A stretch of DNA of 64,000 nucleotides from Athripsodes cinereus (GCA_947579605.1 OX388325.1:5451572-5515571); one strand, 5' to 3'; shown: positions 21,133 through 32,485, counted from the first letter of the stretch. Notes: generated by a model not told the origin, from the sequence alone. A program made the numbers and translations.

Positions 21133-22319
21133 TATAATTGTAGCTATCAAAAACATTCACAAGTAATCACATCACAGAAAAATAAACCTGTGAACACACC
21201 CTTTAGTGGGATTCTAAATAACACATTTTAATATTGTTGCAGATATTGGTCATTCTGTCATGTCTATGAGTAGAAAACAGCTACATGCGTTGGTTAGAGG
21301 AAGCTCCCAACGATTGCTTGACAGAAAACTCGAAGATTTATCTGAAAAAATCGTAAATTTAATAAAATTTCCTCCTGAAAAAATGGATGACCTTCAAAAA
21401 TTATAAAGGTATTCAAAGCTGTGTATAAATGAAAATGGCTCGCGTGTAATAGTACAGAAGCTCGTTTCCTAGAAAATAACAACGAATGGCTCAGCGAAGA
21501 AATTGCATTACCTGCTGGACCAATTTCCGGAAGTTCGAAAGGCAGCCCAAGTTAAGAATTAGGGGAATCCAGTGATCGAACAAAGCGTCGCAAAACAATG
21601 GATCTTCGAAAAAAATGTGCTCGTTGAAGAACTAGCATACGCTGCACAAATGAGTCAAAGGTCAGTGGGTAACAAGGATGTCGCTAAGGTGATACAAGAA
21701 GTGACCAAATCTCCAACGAGGGCTATGAAATTCCGTAAAGCGGCTATGATTGGTAGTAAAACCACAACTACCAGGAAACATACTCCTGAGGAAGCTTTGA
21801 GCATATACGTTGAAGCTTATATGACTGTTAGTCAATACGAGGTCATTCATCAGGCCAACAAATAGGTATATCCATGCTATACCTATGTACAAAGGGCTAA
21901 AGATGATTGTTACCCGCCAAAAAACGTCAGTAAGACAGTTGCAGAAGTGAAACTTCAAGATTAAGTAGATCGCACATCATCGCGACTGTGTAAATATTTG
22001 TAACCAGTTCTCCAACAGTGCTTTCAGACTACAGACACAGTTTTAACTCTTATATATTATATAAGTGGGGGTGTGATGGATCAACTCAAATGCAATACAA
22101 ACAAAAATTCGAAGAAGACGCCAATAGTGAATCCAGAAGCTTATTGTATAGTCTTACACTTTATTTGTATTATGTATATGTATCATATTGTTTTTTAATT
22201 ATGAATTGTTCTTTTTTTCGTGGTTGTCTTATGTCTGTCATGTATTTCTTATATATTCTCGTCATGTAAAAGGCTCTATGTATTTATGTAATGATAAAAT
22301 ATAAAAAATATAAATATTT

Positions 22320-22575
22320 ATTTATCCCGTGGAGCACCCGGTAAAAAATTGGTCTCCCACTCTTCTGCGTAAGTTTTCGAGTGCCCTGTAAAAGACAGGT
22401 GTTCGAAAAAATTAAGAAATTGTACATCTCAAATTCAGCGATGAGGTTTGCCACCCATCCTGAATGTCTTGATTTTATATTGGCACGAAGAGGACAGTTT
22501 GCATGTTTTTTACATGCAGCTGATCTGCTGGCTTCCCCACTTGTGGGATATGCCGTGATGGTATAATAGTAGTAG
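22320..22575 (+). repeat. K-family noncoding retroelement tail
   Basis: It opens 'cccgtggagcacccggtaaa', continues 'cgaagaggacagtttgcatg' and 'cccacttgtgggatatgccg', and ends in a TAGTAG tail. Copies or parts occur at 23583-23650 (-), 28605-28720 (+), 34405-34500 (-), 52540-52875 (+, interrupted) and 63685-63770 (+). It may be a LINE 3' UTR or a SINE; no coding is visible. It holds the unoccupied version of the site used by Harbinger-like MITE copy F. Confidence 0.6.
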
Positions 22576-22979
22576 TATAAATATTTGCCAAAGAATTACT
22601 TTTTTTATTTTTCGTAAAATTAAGTAGGTAGGTACGTGGTAGTTACCCATTTTGCAATGCTACATCATTCAAAACATGTTTTTAGTCATTTGGTACCCTG
22701 TTGACATAAAAAAAGTGACAAAATATTTTTGGCCACGTTTTAGGTAAAAATACCTCTCTGTGCGTCGTATGATCAAGATCAAGACTAGATTAAGATCGTG
22801 TTTAGTTTTGTCAAGAGTAACCCTGCTAGATCTTGACATGTCAAAAGATCGTTGCTTTTATGGTTTGAAATAAATGTTTCTCAATTGGTAGACCTTATAC
22901 TGTGACAGTGAAAATGGCGGAATCGGTGAACGTTGTCTTTTATGTTTCTTGGGCCATTTAAAATCCCGCTATTATTTTC

Positions 22980-23045
22980 GCGAACCCCCTTTGTAGACAT
23001 AGCGAACCCCCAGGGGTTCGCGAACCACCGATTGGGAAACACTGA
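22980..23045 (-). repeat. hAT end fragment
   Basis: The minus strand starts CAGTGTTTCCCAATCGGTGG and runs into 'ttcgcgaacccc' inverted words, the style of hAT termini. I could not place the partner end or an 8-bp duplication, so this is a fragment call. Confidence 0.45.
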
Positions 23046-23109
23046 TCTATACCATCAAACTATTTTCTACTATTAGAATACCCAGTACGAACTAATTATA
23101 CTATTTAGA

Positions 23110-23205
23110 AATTCTAATATTTGTAATCACGGAGTGAAACTCCATGATTACAAATATCCCCGATCGAACCACCGACCCCATGTTCACGAGGCCGAGACTC
23201 TACCT

Positions 23206-23208
<3 letters not shown>
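23110..23208. repeat. Penelope-derived (family Z) scrap fused to tRNA-like SINE head
   Basis: Bases 23111-23158 resemble the Z family's one-sided extension and start of arm ('attctaat', 'gagtgaaactccatgattac') and form a hairpin. Bases 23160-23207 on the minus strand carry 'ggaggtagagtctcggcctc' and GGTTCGATC, the A/B boxes of the SINE family at 15080-15145. Confidence 0.55.

Positions 23209-23259
<51 letters not shown>
23208..23259. repeat. 52-bp T homopolymer
   Basis: An uninterrupted run of T. On the minus strand it is the poly(A) tail of the S-family retroelement at 23260-23485, which ends GCCGCCGCGT before the tail. Homopolymers this long are often mis-sized in assemblies. Confidence 0.85.
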
Positions 23260-23261
<2 letters not shown>

Positions 23262-23500
23262 GCGGCGGCATAATTGCCATCCACACTTCTCAGCATTGTA
23301 CAACCAGATAAGTCTCCATATCATCAGTCATAATCACACAAAAACTTAACAGTCTAATGCCGGGAAAAATTCACCTATCCAGATATACAGGATATCAAAG
23401 GATTAGGCTCAAAACGCGGGTTCAAAATACCAGCATTGTGCCTGAAATATCTGTGTTCAGAAACTTTTTCACAATATTACAAGTGTTCATTATAATAGAT
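23260..23500 (-). mobile_element. S-family poly(A)-tailed retroelement, copy 1
   Basis: The minus strand reads 'gatatttcaggcacaatgct', 'ccggcattagactgttaagt', then GCCGCCGCGT and the A tail. Copies: 25575-25775 (+) and 47365-47570 (+), each ending at the same motif plus an A-run. No tRNA boxes are evident. A SINE or LINE 3' end is likely. Confidence 0.6.
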
Positions 23501-23967
23501 TTTTGAATTTTAATGTACAATATTAACTTTATTTTTTTAAATTTATTTATTTATTTTATTCTTCACTGTACTACTACTACTACTATACCATCACGGCATA
23601 TCCCACAAGTGGGGTAGCCAGTAGACCAACTGCATGTAAGAAATATGCAAACTGTCCTGTACATTGTTTACAATAACACAAATTAACATAGAAAATATCA
23701 TTTATACAATTCAATGTACAGAGGGCGAGTCTATCGCTAAAATGCGATGTCTTCCAACTAACCCGGTTATTAAAATCAAAAAACAAAACAAAACAAAAAA
23801 AAAAACAGACATGAATATACATATCTACAGTAATATTATAAATATAAAGCAAATAAATGAAAAAGGCACATGCAGGCAACAATGCACTCATGGACACATA
23901 ATAACAAAAAAGTATAACATACATAATTACATATATTGCAGCGTGCACATGCATAGGGGAAAGGGTT

Positions 23968-24300
23968 TTAGGAGTCAGATGCTAAATTCAGTGAAAGGAA
24001 GTGATTTTTGACAGCTTGTCTGAAAGAAGGAAAAGTTGTTATCATCCTGATTTTCGAAGGAAGATTGTTCCAACAGCGAGCACCATGAACAAGAAACGAG
24101 TTGGACAGAAAGTTCGTACTGTGTGCTGGTACTGCTACTAGAAGACGCTCTCTGTTGGATCGCAAAGGTAAACCATGACTCGCCAGATACTCGAATTTTT
24201 CTTTAAGATAATATGGGGAGGACGTTAAAAATAATGTTTTAAAAACTAGACACAAAACGTGAAGATCACGTCTTTGACGTATGGTGGTCCACTTCAGCTG
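23968..24300 (-). pseudogene. CR1-like LINE RT C-terminus
   Basis: The minus-strand frame ends VHGARCWNNLPSKIRMITTF, PSFRQAVKNHFLSL and a stop, the characteristic 'WN.LP..IR....FK...K..L' end of CR1/Jockey-type LINE proteins. The N-terminal RT is absent. Confidence 0.7.
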
Positions 24301-24889
24301 ATTTCTGTAAGAGGTTATGTGATCAGTTTTTTGAGGTTAAAAATATATCGGATGCCTGCGTTTTGTAGTTACTTTAGTTACTGAGGTTATTTCCGTTACT
24401 CTATTATTTTAATCATAACACAACACACACACATATTTATTTACCCTTTTTCTGTACTTTAAGTATATAGTTATTGTCTATTCAGTGCTTTTACTTCAAA
24501 ATAATAATTAATTAATTAATACCTATATATCCAGATTACATCATATCTATCGTGATACATAATATAAACTTATACAGAGTATTTAAAAACTTGCGGAGAG
24601 ACCAATTTTTACTTTAAAGAACGTTTATTTTCTTTATAGACAGACACCTTAAATATTTTCTGACGCTAAGGTGAAGATACATCGATGTTTTATTATCTCG
24701 TTTCAATACAAACTGAATGTAAAATGCCTATATTGTTCAATTGTATGAAAAAAGTATCGTTACGTAATATATCATTTGGATTAGGGCCAAGCCAAAACAC
24801 TCAATCCAAATATCTGGAAATATTGTTCATTGTTGTGTACATCAATTTAAGGACCCAACAACACTATTATATTAGAATTAAAATAGATT

Positions 24890-25500
24890 TAAGATAAAAT
24901 ACTGTATTACTTTCACTATGAATAATATTTGACTCGGAGGCCTTTCGGGTAGACACCCATCATCAGGGAGTTTTTATTAGAATCTTTTTTCATAGTGACA
25001 ATAAATTTATAGCACCAACAGATCAACGGTAAACAGAGAAACATTAAGAAATAAAATTATATACATATATGGTGCGAATAAAATTCAAAATTAAATAAAA
25101 TTATATAGTAGTCAGTAAATTACGATAAAATATTAAGTAAGATTAATTAATGAAAGTCTTAAAAAAAAAAACAATAATAACTTAAACAATGTAAAATGTA
25201 GTTATCACAGGAAATTAAAAGAATATTTATTTAAGATAAAACTGAATAAAAATAAAATTAAAACTGAACAAAATCCATTACGATAGTAGGAATAATACAA
25301 TAACGAATAGGACATGTAAGACAAAATTGAATACGAATAATTAAAATAATACGAATAATGTAATTATGAAATAATAATAGGATAATTCTGTATTAATTTC
25401 ACTATGAATAATATTTGACTATTCGAATAGACATCCATCATCAGTGAGATTTCATCAGAAACGTTTTTCATAGTGAAAGTAATACAGTGTTTTATTTTAA
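24890..25500. mobile_element. Foldback V with two hammerhead-like cores and a LINE piece between
   Basis: 'Ctgtattactttcactatga' (24902) recurs at about 25388 and, inverted, at about 25470-25490 (ending ACAGTGTTTTATT), forming inverted outer arms. Minus-strand CTGATGATGGGTGTCTACCC then GAAA lies at 24943-24966, with a GTC at 24931-24933. The second copy, CTGATGATGGATGTCTATT then CGAA, is at 25425-25444. Bases 24990-25380 are the inverse of the LINE 3' UTR at 29380-29635. Interpreted as a Penelope-type insertion combined with LINE sequence. Confidence 0.6.
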
Positions 25501-25574
25501 ATGTATTTCAATTCTTTTTAACTTTCACAAAGTTTTTCCAATTACAAGTACTAAACAATCATTTTGAGACAGAT

Positions 25575-25775
25575 ATTTCAGGTACAATGCTGGTATTTTG
25601 TACCCGCGTTTTGAGCCTAATCCTTTGATAGCCTGTATATCTGGTTAGGTGAATTTTTCCCGGCATTAGACTGTTAAGTTTTTGCGTGACGATGACTGAT
25701 CATAATATGAAGACTTATCTGATTGTATAATGCTGAGAAGTGTGGACGGCAATTCTTCCGCCGCGTTAAAAAAAA
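25575..25775 (+). mobile_element. S-family retroelement, copy 2
   Basis: The same body as at 23260-23500 in the opposite orientation, ending 'cttccgccgcg' plus an A-rich tail at 25766-25775. Noncoding. Confidence 0.6.
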
Positions 25776-26311
25776 ATGCAAATAACAAAAATACCGTTGC
25801 ATATTCTCTTAAGTTCGTCAAAGATTACAAGATATGCTGTCCAAAGTATTATTTATTACTTTTATAGCCTGACGTTTCATCTCCCAACCCATGTTATTCT
25901 TTTCACTATGCCTACTGTCTACATACTTTCTTATACTATTTCTTCTCATTCTTCTTACTGCTTATTCTAGCATCGTAAAATAATATTTTATTGTACTAGT
26001 AACTAGAATATAAACCTTGCGTCATGCACATTTAATAATGATAATAACATCATTCTGGATGTAAAGACATATCTATTTTATTTCATTGATTGCATCGGCA
26101 TTAAATTTGTTAATATTTCTTCATCTCTAATTGTTACCTTTTTGTATATAAGTATGTGGTTTATACTTTAATATATAGGTATGTTGTAGACACGCCCAAT
26201 TGGTGGGTTGGCCTGATCAGATCAACATTATTCTCTCTCTTTTTATTTTTCATATACGTTTTGTCAATCTACTGTGTGTGTTTCTATGTAATAAATAAAA
26301 TATAAATAGCA

Positions 26312-26456
26312 ATTCTAATGTTTGTACATTAAAAGAGTGAAAATTCATGATTACAAATATCAATATTAATAAACACAGTTAATTTTTCGCTATTTTTTTT
26401 ACTCGAGCGCTTTCCTCAAAAGCTCAGAACTGTGTTTATTAATATTGATATTTGTA
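26312..26456 (+). mobile_element. Penelope-derived foldback Z1
   Basis: The extension 'aaaagagtgaaaattcatga' is followed by arms 'acaaatatcaatattaataa' and its complement at about 26430-26455. The core reads, on the minus strand, 'ctgagcttttgaggaaagcg', a shortened hammerhead-like motif. It is related to Z2 at 39192-39506. The target duplication was not resolved. Confidence 0.6.
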
Positions 26457-26673
26457 AATAAATAAATAATTTATTTCATATAATGAATAATTTAAGTATT
26501 TTTATATCCAGATGGTAAAAAGAAGGGATCTTTTGATCGTCTGGGTCCTAGCTCGTTGTGGTATTACAGTCCGATTATGTATTTAATAGTATTGCCCCAA
26601 ATATTGACATTTTCAGCATATATTTAAAGTGATGATTATTTATTCATAAAACAAGATTTATATAATTTTTATT

Positions 26674-26803
26674 CCACTGTTGATTTTATTAATTTTGCGA
26701 GCTGGCTTTCAAGAGCTTCCGCTCTCATCATCAGACAAGAGTAAAGTTAATGAGATCAGAAGCTCTTGAAAGCTGGCTAGTAAATTTAATAAAGTAAACA
26801 GTG
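26674..26803. mobile_element. Foldback U with hammerhead-like core
   Basis: Inverted arms 'ccactgttgattttattaat' (26674) and 'taaatttaataaagtaaaca' (ending about 26803), both adjoining 'gctggctttcaagagctt' or its complement. The minus strand between 26734 and 26707 reads CTGATGA, stem GAGAGC/GCTCTT, then GAAAGC, the order of the hammerhead boxes. It is inserted just upstream of a CR1-like LINE relic. Confidence 0.6.
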
Positions 26804-26804
26804 A

Positions 26805-27200
26805 TTTGCAAATTTTGGAAAGTGTGGAGATGTTCAAGGCAGGGTTAAAGACCCTATTATTCAGGAGGTGGTATGATTCTTGAATGGACCCTTGCGGTGG
26901 TTTTTCTACAAAACGGCGCATCTTAAAAATAATAAATTGTGTAGTTATTACTATAACACAAATGCCTGGCAAACAACCTCAGAGGTCACACTGATTTCTG
27001 ACAAATAACCTCAGTGGATACACAAATAATATGCATGTGAACGTACTGAAATATTTGGCGCATCTTAAAAATAATTATCTAGTTATTACTATTACACAAA
27101 TGTCTGGCAAATAGCCTCAGAAGTTGCTCTAATTTCTGACAAATAACCTTAGTGGATACACAAACAATATGCATGTGAACGTACTGAAATATTTTTAATA
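26805..27200 (+). pseudogene. CR1-like LINE 3' end with 142-bp tandem duplication
   Basis: The frame LQILESVEMFKAGLKTLLFR, RWYDS, stop matches the C-terminal end of the LINE at 52250-52390 and 15596-15949. The following 3' UTR segment (26916-27057) is repeated in tandem at 27058-27199 with a few substitutions. The paralogue at 52440 has a single unit. Confidence 0.7.
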
Positions 27201-27970
27201 TTTGTGAGTTTATATAGCATTGTGTTGTTCGTGTTACGCAACAAAAGATAATAATATTTTATGAATGGCAGTTATAAACAAAGGATCGATACTATATATT
27301 ATTATTATCTAAAACTATACAAATAGGTACATTAACATTCAAACATAAAGATGAGTAATGGGAGAAAAAGAAATAAATCTCTGTTTATCGTCACAAGAAT
27401 GTCCAATAATTATAACATTTTTGGACAAAATCAGTTATCAGATAACCAATTTAGTGATAGTGTTGTACAAAAGGAGTGAACTGTGTTACATATAGTGCTA
27501 TAAGTATTATATAACACAGTAATTAAGTATTGTAAGTACTCTTGTTTTGTGTCTAATTAATTGTTTTGTGTCTTTTTTAAAAGAAAAATACTTTTTGTAT
27601 GCATGTATTGTATGTATACCAATTTTTTCACATGTAAAAGGCTTCGGCCGTGAATATCTGAATAAATAAATAAATAAATAAAATAAATAAATAACACAGT
27701 ATGTGAAAATGTTTTAAACTGTTTTTAACACTGTAAAAGGCATAAGCCATTTATTGCTTGAATTTATAAATTAGTGAATTTTGGGAAAATAAAAACAAAA
27801 TAAATAAGTTTTGAGCCATGGGGCACCCGGCAAAGATTCTTGAATGAATTGTTAAGGTTATTTTATTATTATAATCGAATATCTTGTAAAAGACATTTCA
27901 TCATGACATTCTTATCATCCTAATAGCATATTATGTTTGTTTTTTTTTGTTCGGAATTATTGTTGTACAA
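27200..27970. other. No gene; LINE tails
   Basis: A 3' tail 'catgtaaaaggcttcggccg' with (AATA)n lies at 27630-27690, and another A/T-rich tail follows. Otherwise nothing was recognised. Confidence 0.45.
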
Positions 27971-27972
27971 AT

Positions 27973-28542
27973 AATTATTGAAGGGTGTTTGTGTTCACAC
28001 TGTGAAAATTCATATTAAATAATTTATAAATAATTAAAAACACTGTTATATTTTCACTATATTTATTTAAACTCTAACGTTTTCGCCCACTTCAATGGGC
28101 ATTCTCAAGAGTACTGAATCAGTATAATGTCCTTTACAAAAATTGAAGGTGGTCACAGAGGGGGGAGAGGGGTGGTTGCAGGGATTGAAGTAGAAGAGTG
28201 GGGAGTGGTATTGGTAGGTACAACGTTAGGTGAGACGGGGTAAACTAGTAATGGGGAATTAGCGGGAATTTGAATATTATCCTGATGTTTAAATATTTCT
28301 AAAGCTTCCATTGCGTTCAGACGTCTCACCTAATGTTGTACCTACCAATACCACTCCCCACTCTTCTACTTCAATCCCTGCACCCACCCCTCTCCCCCCT
28401 CTGTGACCACCTTCAATTTTTGTAAAGGACATTATACTGATTCAGTACTCTTGAGAATGCCCATTGAAGTGGGCGAAAACGTTAGAGTTTAAATAAATAT
28501 AGTGAAAATATAACAGTGTTTTTAATTATTTATAAATTATTG
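27973..28542 (-). mobile_element. Penelope-derived foldback Y2 retaining the ORF C-terminus
   Basis: The element is a hairpin with arms of about 200 bp (28030-28232 and 28321-28540) and a loop of about 90 bp, plus a one-sided extension at the left ('gaagggtgtttgtgttcaca'). The minus strand from 28325 encodes LNAMEALEIFKHQDNIQIP, ANSPLLVYPVSPNVV and so on, stopping near 28155. This aligns by eye with the C-terminus of the Penelope-like ORF at 55199-56564 (SSLEILEINK...SPLL). Each arm carries a hammerhead-like segment (minus 28080-28110; plus 28450-28480: CTTGAGAATGCCC, GGGCGAAAACG). AATTATTG at 27973-27980 and 28535-28542 may be the duplication. Confidence 0.8.
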
Positions 28543-29119
28543 TTTTATTTCTTTGACATATCCATGCTTGTTTCTATTGACATAATTAATGTAATTTATT
28601 TATTTCACCCATCCTAAACGTTTTAAATTTTATTAGCACGGAGAGGACGAGGAGAGAAAGCACGACTTGTATGTTTATTACACATATTTAGTCCGCTGGT
28701 TATCCCATTTGTGGAAAATGTTATCAGTATTTCACCAAGCAATGCGCCACCGAGCCATGTCTGATTTGAATTAGGATTCAGGTCACCAGATCGAAGATTT
28801 GTATTGGTATATGGTAGAGCTTTGTTCCAGTCGATTGAATAAAAACATTACATCAGCATTCATCATCATTAAATAACATATATATTATATTATGTAGAGT
28901 CTATATCACAATAATAACTCTGCTACATTTATCTCAAGTCAAGGAGCAATACAATAAAGGAACATTATAAGGAACGAACCTCGAGCGACATTATTTTACT
29001 GTACCTACCTAACAATATTATACCACTATTTCGAATTAATGTTGAAGTCTTTTCTTTTTAAATTCTAAATTTCTCAATTTATTATTATTGTTGACATCAA
29101 TTGTAATCATTATTGTTTT

Positions 29120-29705
29120 GTCTCTGATTTTTAATAGTGATTATTATCATTTTAATATAATTATTTTCCTTTATCATGCAGTTTAAAATTTTAATATTTC
29201 ATAATAGATTCTATCCTATTATTATTTCATAATAACATTATTCCTATTTTTTTTTAATTATTCATGTTCAATTTTGTCGTACATGTCCTATTCATTATTT
29301 AATTATTTCTACTATCATAATGGATTTTGTTCAGTTTTAATTTTATTTTTTATTCAATAATATCTTAAATAAATATTCATTTAATTTCCTGTTATAACTA
29401 CATTTTACATTGTTTTTGTTATTATTGTTTTTAATTGTTGGACTTTCATTGATTAATCTTACTTAATATTTTATCGTAATTTACTGACTACCATATAATT
29501 TTATTGAATTTGAATTTTATTCTCACCATATACATAATTTTATTTCTTTTATTTATTATGTTTCTCTGTTTACCGTTGATTTGTTGGTGCTATAAATTTA
29601 TTGTTTTTTCTTTGTCACTGTTGTTGTTTATATTAGTATAATTTGTATTCAAACATGTAAAAGGCTTGTGCCGTGTGTTTTTTGGAAATAAATAAATAAA
29701 TAAAT
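29120..29705 (+). repeat. LINE 3' UTR with AATA tail
   Basis: An A/T-rich 3' untranslated region ending 'catgtaaaaggcttgtgccg' and a long (AATA)n tail at 29680-29710. It is the tail family linked to the CR1-like LINE at 15160. Bases 29380-29635 recur inverted inside foldback V (24990-25380). No coding. Confidence 0.6.
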
Positions 29706-32485
29706 AAATAAGTCATTTTTGAATTTTTTTCTAAATATTAATTTAATTTAATTTAATTAAAAACACTGTCATTCACTAAAATAATTATTTATTTTCATAA
29801 GCTTTTCGGACTTAATTATTCTACAGAGACACACACAGAGAGTTGACAAAAACATTCATAAAAATAGGAAAAAAGGGACACATTGATCTGGTCAGGCCAA
29901 CCCCCCAATTAAGCATGTCTACAGCATGCACGTTCAAACAAAATTATACAAAAAAGCAAACATAAGGGTAAAAACTAACCAATACAAGTCCAGTAAACCA
30001 GACTCACAATACCGCAAACAACAAATTGTAAAAAGATAAAATGAGAAAAAATATAATTATAATTAATTAAACTTATAAATTTAACCTACAAAAACATTAA
30101 AGTTGGCAGCAACACACTTCCTGAACCCCGTTAGTGAGTCACCAAAGTCATCCACTCCTTCCACGCGATGCGTGCACAAATCATTATAAAGTCTACACAT
30201 TCTGCTGATAGGACTGTTTTGGCTGATATTATTACTACATATGTCTGTCTGGCAAAAAAGTTCTGACGTTACGCAGACGGGGGTTTGTCGCGTAAAAGTT
30301 CAATGAACTGACCGTATCCACTTTACCGTTGACAATTTTGTGGAGCATAGTGAGGTCAGCAAGTATTCACATATCCCTTAGTCTATCCATCTTGAAAAGA
30401 GAAACGATCCTCATAACTCTTCAAAAGTCTGCCTTGTCCAGTGGGCATTTTAAATTTATACATTTTTATACAAATAAAATACATTTTAGCGTTACGTTTT
30501 CGTTCAAATGTGCGAGAACGTGTCAATTTTCGTAGCTACTTGTGTATTTTAGCTACGAAAATTGACGCGTTCTCGCAACGTCGTCAACATTCGAGAGAAA
30601 ACGAAATGAAAAATTTGAAATTTTACACACAAATCAGCACAAATTTGAAGAGGTTCACTAATAGTTTGAAAAGACTAGTCCTGGATAGGCGTGCAGTGGT
30701 GAATGGTTGAGATTTTTTTGTTGTTGTTGTGTGTGTTTTTGTTTTGTGTCAATTTGTCAACAGTTTATAAGTGTCCAATATTTAATAGTAAAAACTAGCT
30801 AAGTTAATTTCTCCTTATACCAGCAAATGCTGTCTGGAGAACTTGTTAAATAAAGAAAAGAAAAAAAAATCTATAATAATAATTACAACATCATTTGAAT
30901 TGCTAAACACTTAAAATAAAAATTATTAAAATACAACCATACTGTGTATGGGGTAATTATAATAAACTATCGAGAATTTAATATGTATCATTTAATGCTG
31001 TAATTTTTGTCAAATATTCTTGTATGTATCTTTAATTTGTTAAATAATAAAAAATAAAAAAAACGTGTTTTGACTAGGCCTACAGCTCTGTGAAACAAAT
31101 TTTACATGAAGCGTTTTTGAACTCGTTTTTGAAGCGTGTTATATTAATCTATTCTAAGTTTATCAGTCTCCCACTGTACTTCAGCGAAGGAGAATGAGAA
31201 TTTATTTTCCGGGTGATATAACTTTCCATCTTACTGGTTTGGTTAGACTATATTGTGTTATGTTTTTATATAACACCGCCAGATAGTTGAATTCGCCAGT
31301 TAATTGAACGACTACATAGCTAAACGCAGTAGTATTCAATTCAATGCCTATAATGGGGTGTTTCCACGAGGCAAATATGGTCAGGAAACCAAAATGTCGT
31401 CAGCCATTTGAAGCGTGTGAACAGATTGTCAATAAATATGAATCGATAAAAACCACGATATCGTCTCAACTATTTTTTAAGAACTTTAATCTAGTCTAAG
31501 GATATTACATTGAATTAGGTTGTATTCCCCTCTCCCTTCCTTCCTCTTCCTATAATTATTTTAAAATATTGTGCTATTAAATTGTTCATTGTTTAGATTG
31601 GCGATGTAAATAATTAACTGCATTATTGTTGAAGCTGTTGTGTCTATTGAAATAAATAAATAAATAAAAATAAAATAAAAGATATTTTGTATTAATTTCG
31701 GCAAACAACTAGTACGTAGTAAATACGTAACTGTAAGTTAATTTTCTTTTGTAAAACAATGGAGTCGGTGGACATTAACGGTTGTATATTTTGGGGATGA
31801 TTCTGTAGGGAATAGCCCTTGAGGCCAACCTTATTGAGTCATTCCTTAAGAAGAATTGCATAAATAGTATGGAAGACATAGCAACTGACATTCCTGCAAC
31901 ATCCATGGGTGAGCGAGGGTGCAACCCTTAATGTGTGATATCGTCTCAAGTTGGCCACCATTCAACTTTTCTTTATAGGTGAACCTATGCGTGCATGCGT
32001 ACCTATATATGCGCGACATCCATATATTTTATTCATTTATTTTATAAAGGCAATTAGGCATTGTAAAATATAATTTTGAAGAATATATTTTCCTATTATT
32101 TTTTCCCTAGAAATTGATTAGATTGCAAATGATTTTCTAAAAAAATGTATTTAAATTAAATACAAACAATATACAGGGGACAAGTTTATCGAAAACGTAC
32201 AATCTCTTCCAACTGACCCAAAACTTACAACCTTATTTATTTTTAAATTGAAAGAAAAAATATTTTTATTATAATTAACTCTTTGAGTACGTATGTGTGT
32301 GAATTACACAATGGTGTAATCTAAATAATATTTTGTAGGTTTAATGTTACCCGCTCAGACGGTTGTTACATGAATTCAGAACGCCTTATATAATTTTTCA
32401 CTCCATTATGTAATTATTGATGTCGGGAATAATATTCTAGTATTTTGGCACAAAACCGCATATAACATTTATCATGATATGTATA
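29706..32485. other. No gene; scattered LINE-tail scraps
   Basis: Short frames at 30329-30710 overlap an inverted repeat: 'ttttcgttcaaatgtgcgag' near 30496 and the partly complementary 'ctcgcaacgtcgtcaacatt' near 30574. An AATA-tailed end lies at 31640-31680. Bases 31080-31150 and 30480-30600 share words with 49150-49310 ('gtgttttgactaggcctac'), an unclassified repeat. Nothing codes convincingly. Confidence 0.35.

Larger units (their letters stand above)
19619..22150 (+). pseudogene. Transib (RAG1-like) transposase pseudogene, two exons
   Basis: Exon 1 (19619-19643) encodes MNMDTVNQ and meets a donor GTATGT. The acceptor TTGTTGCAG ends at 21242. Splicing restores codon GAT in frame, giving MNMDTVNQDIGHSVMSMSRK and continuing to a stop at 21403-21405. 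Two further frames follow: FLENNNEWLSEEIALP with SSDRTKRRKTMDLRKK (about 21466-21620), then EELAYAAQMSQ...KHTPEEALSIYVEA (21624-21865). After a stop come EVKLQD...VDRTSSRLCK and WGCDGSTQMQYKQKFEED (22060-22130). In Transib/RAG1-like transposases the Asp of WG.DG is taken as the first catalytic acid (here codon 22075-22077). The frame breaks and missing C-terminal half make it nonfunctional. The family call is from motif memory, not a search. Confidence 0.8.
19353..22762 (+). mobile_element. Decayed Transib DNA transposon
   Basis: Terminal inverted repeats of about 38 bp start CACAGACAAGTATTGCTACC (left) and CACAGAGAGGTATTTTTACC (right, minus strand). They are flanked by a 5-bp duplication CGTCG. 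Transib elements have CAC-starting ends and GC-rich 5-bp duplications, often CGNCG. The interior has a two-exon transposase relic with WGCDGST, matching the Transib/RAG1-like family. The 3' catalytic region is gone. Bases about 22320-22575 are a LINE/SINE tail (family K), and 19837-21132 is a DD41D mariner in the intron. Confidence 0.88.
19200..22825. mobile_element. Harbinger-like MITE copy B, split by Transib
   Basis: The left part (19200-19352) starts CAGGGCTACTCTTGA and the right part (22768-22825) ends AAGAGTAACCCTG. Both are flanked outside by the triplet CTA (19197-19199, 22826-22828). Together they total 211 bp, exactly the length of copies A and D. The break lies in the arm at CGTCG, which is duplicated (19348-19352, 22763-22767). 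The MITE was therefore in place before the Transib insertion. Confidence 0.88.

Noticed and set aside
22018..22269. 83-residue frame taken as a separate small gene
   Set aside because: Its useful part (WGCDGSTQMQYKQKF) is a fragment of the Transib transposase; the leading ATG and the hydrophobic tail are not part of a conserved protein.
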